Positions 31,805-32,758 of a DNA stretch of 32,758 bases are shown piece after piece (positions within the stretch are counted from its first letter, which is position 1; each line of letters begins with the position of its first letter). This stretch comes from JAUXLW01 sp964195005 (GTDB lineage Bacteria > Actinomycetota > Acidimicrobiia > Spongiisociales > SHLN01), in NCBI GenBank assembly GCA_964195005.1, contig CAXMOO010000071.1, positions 1 through 32,758 of the forward strand, written 5' to 3'. A model generated the notes under the pieces. The model searched no databases and was not told the origin of the DNA. It saw only the letters and a program-made list of their open reading frames with translations. A program made the position numbers and the translations under genes.

Positions 31805-32758
31805 GTGCAGCGTAAGACCAAGATCATTGCCACTCTCGGGCCGGCCGTCGACAGCCTCGAGCAGATATCCCGCCTGGTGGAGGCGGGGATGGACGCCGCC
31901 CGGATGAACTTTTCGCATGGCACTGCGGATGTGCACAAGCAGGTGTTCGATTGGGTGCATCAAGCTGCTGGGCGGCACGAGAGGGCCGTCACTCTTCTTC
32001 AGGACATTCAGGGTCCGAAGATCCGCGTTGGCAGCTTCCCTGATGATGCCATCACTCTTGAAGCCGGCCAGGAGGTGCGGCTCCTCTCCGGAGAGGAAAT
32101 GGCATCGGCGGGCGAGATTTACGTCGGATACCTCGATCGGGTGCTCGATCTGCGACCCGGGTCCCAGGTTCTGCTCAGTGATGGCCGGATCTCGTTGGAG
32201 GTAGCCAAGCTGGAAGGCTCGGTCTTCGCCACCGTTATTCGAGGCGGCGAGTTGAGGAACCGCCAGGGCGCCGCCTTCCCCGGATTAGAGGTTGATCTGC
32301 CGACAGTCACCGACAAGGACCGCGTCGACCTCGAGGTCGGCGCTGAACTTGGAGTCGACATGGTGGCCGCGTCATTTGTGGCGTCGGCGGCCGACGTGGA
32401 GGAAGTGAGGAAGCTCGCCGGCGGGACGGTGCCGGTGATTGCAAAACTGGAGCGGTCGATTGGATACGAAGCTCTCGATGAAATAATCGCGACCTCCGAC
32501 GGCGTCATGGTGGCCCGGGGCGACCTGGGAGTCGAGTTGTCCTTCGAATCTCTGCCGCGGATTCAGAAAGACATCATCTCCCGGACGAATACTGGGGGGA
32601 AGATCTCGATAACGGCAACCGAGATGCTCGAGTCGATGACTGAGAACCATCGTCCCACCCGGGCCGAAGTCACGGATGTTGCCAATGCCGTTTTCGACGG
32701 GACCGACGCGGTGATGCTCTCTGCTGAAACTGCCGTGGGCCGCTACCCCATCCGAGCC
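31805..32758 (+). CDS. pyk: pyruvate kinase (3' end beyond window)
   Basis: The first 318 codons of a pyruvate kinase, which makes ATP and pyruvate from phosphoenolpyruvate. Motifs are RKTKIIATLGPAVDS at the start, RMNFSHGT (nucleotide and K+ site), QDIQGPKIRVG, the catalytic Lys and metal Glu in VIAKLERSIG, MVARGDLGVE with the metal Asp, and ITATEMLESM with the catalytic Thr. Several positions differ from common bacterial enzymes: the LPG loop reads QGAAFPG, SFVR is SFVA, and ATQMLES is ATEMLES. The GTG start follows a TAGGGT at 31791-31796, suggesting a nearly leaderless transcript. Confidence 0.95.
   Translation, partial: MQRKTKIIATLGPAVDSLEQISRLVEAGMDAARMNFSHGTADVHKQVFDWVHQAAGRHERAVTLLQDIQGPKIRVGSFPDDAITLEAGQEVRLLSGEEMASAGEIYVGYLDRVLDLRPGSQVLLSDGRISLEVAKLEGSVFATVIRGGELRNRQGAAFPGLEVDLPTVTDKDRVDLEVGAELGVDMVAASFVASAADVEEVRKLAGGTVPVIAKLERSIGYEALDEIIATSDGVMVARGDLGVELSFESLPRIQKDIISRTNTGGKISITATEMLESMTENHRPTRAEVTDVANAVFDGTDAVMLSAETAVGRYPIRA

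Overview
The window is high-GC bacterial DNA with dense, mostly translationally coupled operons (many 4-base ATGA/GTGA overlaps). It carries an F420 biosynthesis gene, an F420-type LLM oxidoreductase, an LPxTG surface protein, a LigD-type polymerase, and the GatCAB plus GltX route to Gln-tRNA. Together these suggest an actinobacterium, plausibly class Acidimicrobiia. That placement is inference from gene content and style, not from a marker comparison.

Layout. 1-3013 (minus): an alpha/beta hydrolase cut by the window edge, an unusual fusion of an AP-endonuclease-IV-like barrel to a LigD polymerase domain, and a small membrane-anchored protein. 3085-3250: copy A of a dispersed inverted-repeat element. 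3264-6258 (plus): dapC-dapD-dapE, the succinylase branch of diaminopimelate/lysine synthesis. 6295-9499 (plus): gatC-gatA-gatB. 9544-12069 (plus): M1 aminopeptidase. 12067-12232: copy B of the repeat, in the opposite orientation, filling a convergent intergenic space. 12237-16101 (minus): universal stress protein, serA, serC and a DUF1015 gene, a serine biosynthesis operon. 16134-17468 (minus): LPxTG surface protein and pgpA. 17539-21581 (plus): ilvE, a conserved unknown, an FAH-family hydrolase, gltX and a VOC protein, followed by tRNA-Gln(CTG) at 21609.

21688-25170 (minus) holds class I fructose-bisphosphate aldolase, an ArsR-ArsM fusion behind a palindromic operator, a secreted Cys-containing protein and a four-helix membrane protein. 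25260-25931 is an unrecognised gene. 26044-27182 (minus) is a squalene/phytoene synthase gene interrupted by an in-frame amber codon, preceded by a coupled 28-codon ORF. 27313-28431 is a UPF0104-type membrane protein. 28601-28673 is tRNA-Glu(CTC), followed on its own strand by a 20-bp perfect hairpin. 28711-30748 (minus) holds an SDR protein lacking the catalytic Tyr, a PIG-L deacetylase and cofC. 30789-31772 is a divergent LLM oxidoreductase, and a pyruvate kinase gene starting at 31805 runs off the end.

Points most worth following up: the nuclease-polymerase fusion; the structured repeat pair with a compensated hairpin and terminal inverted repeats; the ArsR-ArsM fusion without the classical CxC sensor and with an internal start; the amber codon inside the second Mg-binding motif of the synthase; and the SDR Tyr-to-Phe change. 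Translation initiation is mixed: several genes have good Shine-Dalgarno sequences, while others have a TAnnnT hexamer at exactly -12 to -7, as expected of leaderless mRNAs.
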